Assembly: GCA_031274075.1 (NCBI GenBank)
Contig: JAISQQ010000145.1
Coordinates: 1 to 7,497 of the forward strand
Direction of reading: 5' to 3'
Origin: Accumulibacter sp.
GTDB lineage: Bacteria; Pseudomonadota; Gammaproteobacteria; Burkholderiales; Rhodocyclaceae
DNA length: 7,497 bases
Under the pieces are notes generated by a model. It worked only from the letters and a program-made list of their open reading frames with translations, made no database searches and was not told where the DNA came from. This document shows, piece after piece, positions 6,629 through 7,497 of this stretch; the first letter of the stretch is position 1, and each line of letters starts with the position of its first letter. Made by a program: the position numbers and the translations under genes.

Positions 6629-7459
6629 TCATCGGCCATCGAGCCCCCGTTCGATTCCTTCGAGGTAGTCCATGGTTTCCCGCAATACCGCGTCCGGATC
6701 GTCCGGCGTGGCGAATATCTCCAGCGACACCCAGCCATCGTAGCCCAGGGCGCGCAGCCTGGCAAAAGCCGGCAGCTCGCTCAAGTCGCCGGGCGAAGGG
6801 GGATTGCCGTCCCGATCGTTCAGATGCACGTGCCGGATCATGCCGATGTAACGGTCGATGAGCGAGGCGTGGGAACTCGTTTCGTCCGCGCAGTTGTGGA
6901 AATCGAACATGCCATCGACGCCGGGATGAGCGACTTGTGCGACGATGGCCTCCACTTCGGACAAGAGGTTGACGACGTTCGCCTGGTCGGAGGAAAGCGC
7001 CTCCAGCAGGATCGGCGACCCGCGTTCCGCCGCGAAGGGCGCGATCGCCGCCAGTTCCTCCGCGAGGATGCCGGCCGCCTCGCTCCTCGACTGCCCCGGC
7101 GTCGTGCTTCGCTGCCTGGGCGAACCCAGGATCAGAGGGCCGCCGCCCAGCTCGCCCGCAGCGTCGATCAGGCGGCGCAGGTGATCCCACGATTTTCTCC
7201 GGAGAACGCCATCCGGCGTCGTGATGTGCAGGCCTTCCGGCTTGGCCAGCAGCCAGTGGAATCCGGCAAGCCGCATCCCGGACGCGTTCAGCGCTCTTTT
7301 TGCCTCCGCGACGCCGCGCCGGACGGCGGATCGGCTAAAATCGCCGAAGATCGTGAAAGGTGCAAGCTCGATCCCGCCGAATCCACGCCGCCTCGCCATG
7401 TCGGCAGTCTCATCCAGCGGAATCTGGCCAAAAAGTTCGTTGCAAACCGCAAGCTTCAT
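6629..7459 (-). CDS. Sugar phosphate isomerase/epimerase family protein (xylose-isomerase-like TIM barrel), operon-proximal copy
   Basis: This 276-residue cytoplasmic TIM-barrel protein is of the COG1082 / AP-endonuclease-2 superfamily. The N-terminus MKLAVCNELF and the GIELAPF strand (29-35) are typical. Likely divalent-metal ligands are E153 (LLEALSSDQ), D186 with nearby H188 (FDFHN), H212 (RHVHLND) and E247 (VSLEIF), so catalytic residues seem intact. It is only distantly similar to the second TIM-barrel protein of the operon (1510-2442) and differs in length, so I take them as enzymes with different steps or substrates rather than recent duplicates. The start at 7459 has GAGGG seven bases upstream and shares its A with an upstream TGA. 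The next gene, tctC, begins 54 bases downstream beyond a terminator-like hairpin. Specific reaction unknown. Confidence 0.9.
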   Translation of the reverse strand: MKLAVCNELFGQIPLDETADMARRRGFGGIELAPFTIFGDFSRSAVRRGVAEAKRALNASGMRLAGFHWLLAKPEGLHITTPDGVLRRKSWDHLRRLIDAAGELGGGPLILGSPRQRSTTPGQSRSEAAGILAEELAAIAPFAAERGSPILLEALSSDQANVVNLLSEVEAIVAQVAHPGVDGMFDFHNCADETSSHASLIDRYIGMIRHVHLNDRDGNPPSPGDLSELPAFARLRALGYDGWVSLEIFATPDDPDAVLRETMDYLEGIERGLDGR

Positions 7460-7497
7460 CAGGCCGCCCTCGATACCCTGGCCGAAGCCAATCCCCT
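7459..7497 (-). CDS. Possible C-terminal end of an upstream operon gene (12 codons plus TGA)
   Basis: A frame open from the right edge ends in TGA at 7461-7459, whose A is the first base of the isomerase ATG (TGATG). Such one-base overlaps are common between co-transcribed genes, and compact spacing occurs elsewhere in this operon. Only 12 residues, ending in SRAA, are visible, so no function can be given and the frame may not be real. The isomerase frame itself is also open to the edge, so an upstream start for that gene is an alternative. Confidence 0.3.
   Translation of the reverse strand, partial: RGLASARVSRAA

Noticed and set aside
6614..6660. Possible promoter for tctC (TTTAAT on the minus strand near 6614-6619)
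   Set aside because: The -10-like match falls inside a T-run and no acceptable -35 lies at 16-18 bases, so I do not call it.

Overview
The window looks like a proteobacterial chromosome segment, most likely betaproteobacterial. I infer this from the GC-rich coding style, the periplasmic-receptor (Bug/TctC type) tricarboxylate transporter, and the repeat motif in the intergenic region. The genus cannot be fixed from the sequence alone. Every gene I can support lies on the minus strand, and the long plus-strand reading frames are antisense shadows.

Positions 7459 down to 1510 (transcribed right to left) form one tightly packed catabolic and transport operon. Its order is: a xylose-isomerase-like TIM-barrel protein (6629-7459); a Rho-independent-terminator-like hairpin (6588-6611); the three components of a tripartite tricarboxylate transporter, namely receptor TctC (5570-6574), small membrane subunit TctB (5053-5565) and large membrane subunit TctA (3537-5039); a Gfo/Idh/MocA-family NAD(P)-dependent dehydrogenase (2439-3494); and a second, divergent xylose-isomerase-like TIM-barrel protein (1510-2442). 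Gene spacings are 54, 4, 13, 42 and -4 bases. The far right edge probably carries the last codons of one more upstream gene, joined by a TGATG overlap. The combination suggests uptake of a sugar-acid-like or glycoside-like compound, its oxidation to a keto form, and its isomerisation, epimerisation or cleavage. The substrate cannot be read from the sequence.

Positions 1174-1509 are an intergenic region, AT-rich in its middle part. It holds a cluster of GTTAATAG repeats, a roughly 120-base element bounded by 28-base imperfect inverted repeats with the core GGGGACAGACCAC, and further partial direct copies of that core. The last copy supplies the C-terminal codons and the stop of the adjacent isomerase gene.

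Positions 1-1173 hold the N-terminal 391 codons of a separately transcribed AAA-ATPase-like (DUF1703-type) protein. It has a good sigma-70 promoter, and its end lies beyond the left edge. It is an accessory gene unrelated to the transport operon. I found no tRNA, rRNA, CRISPR array or intact transposase gene.
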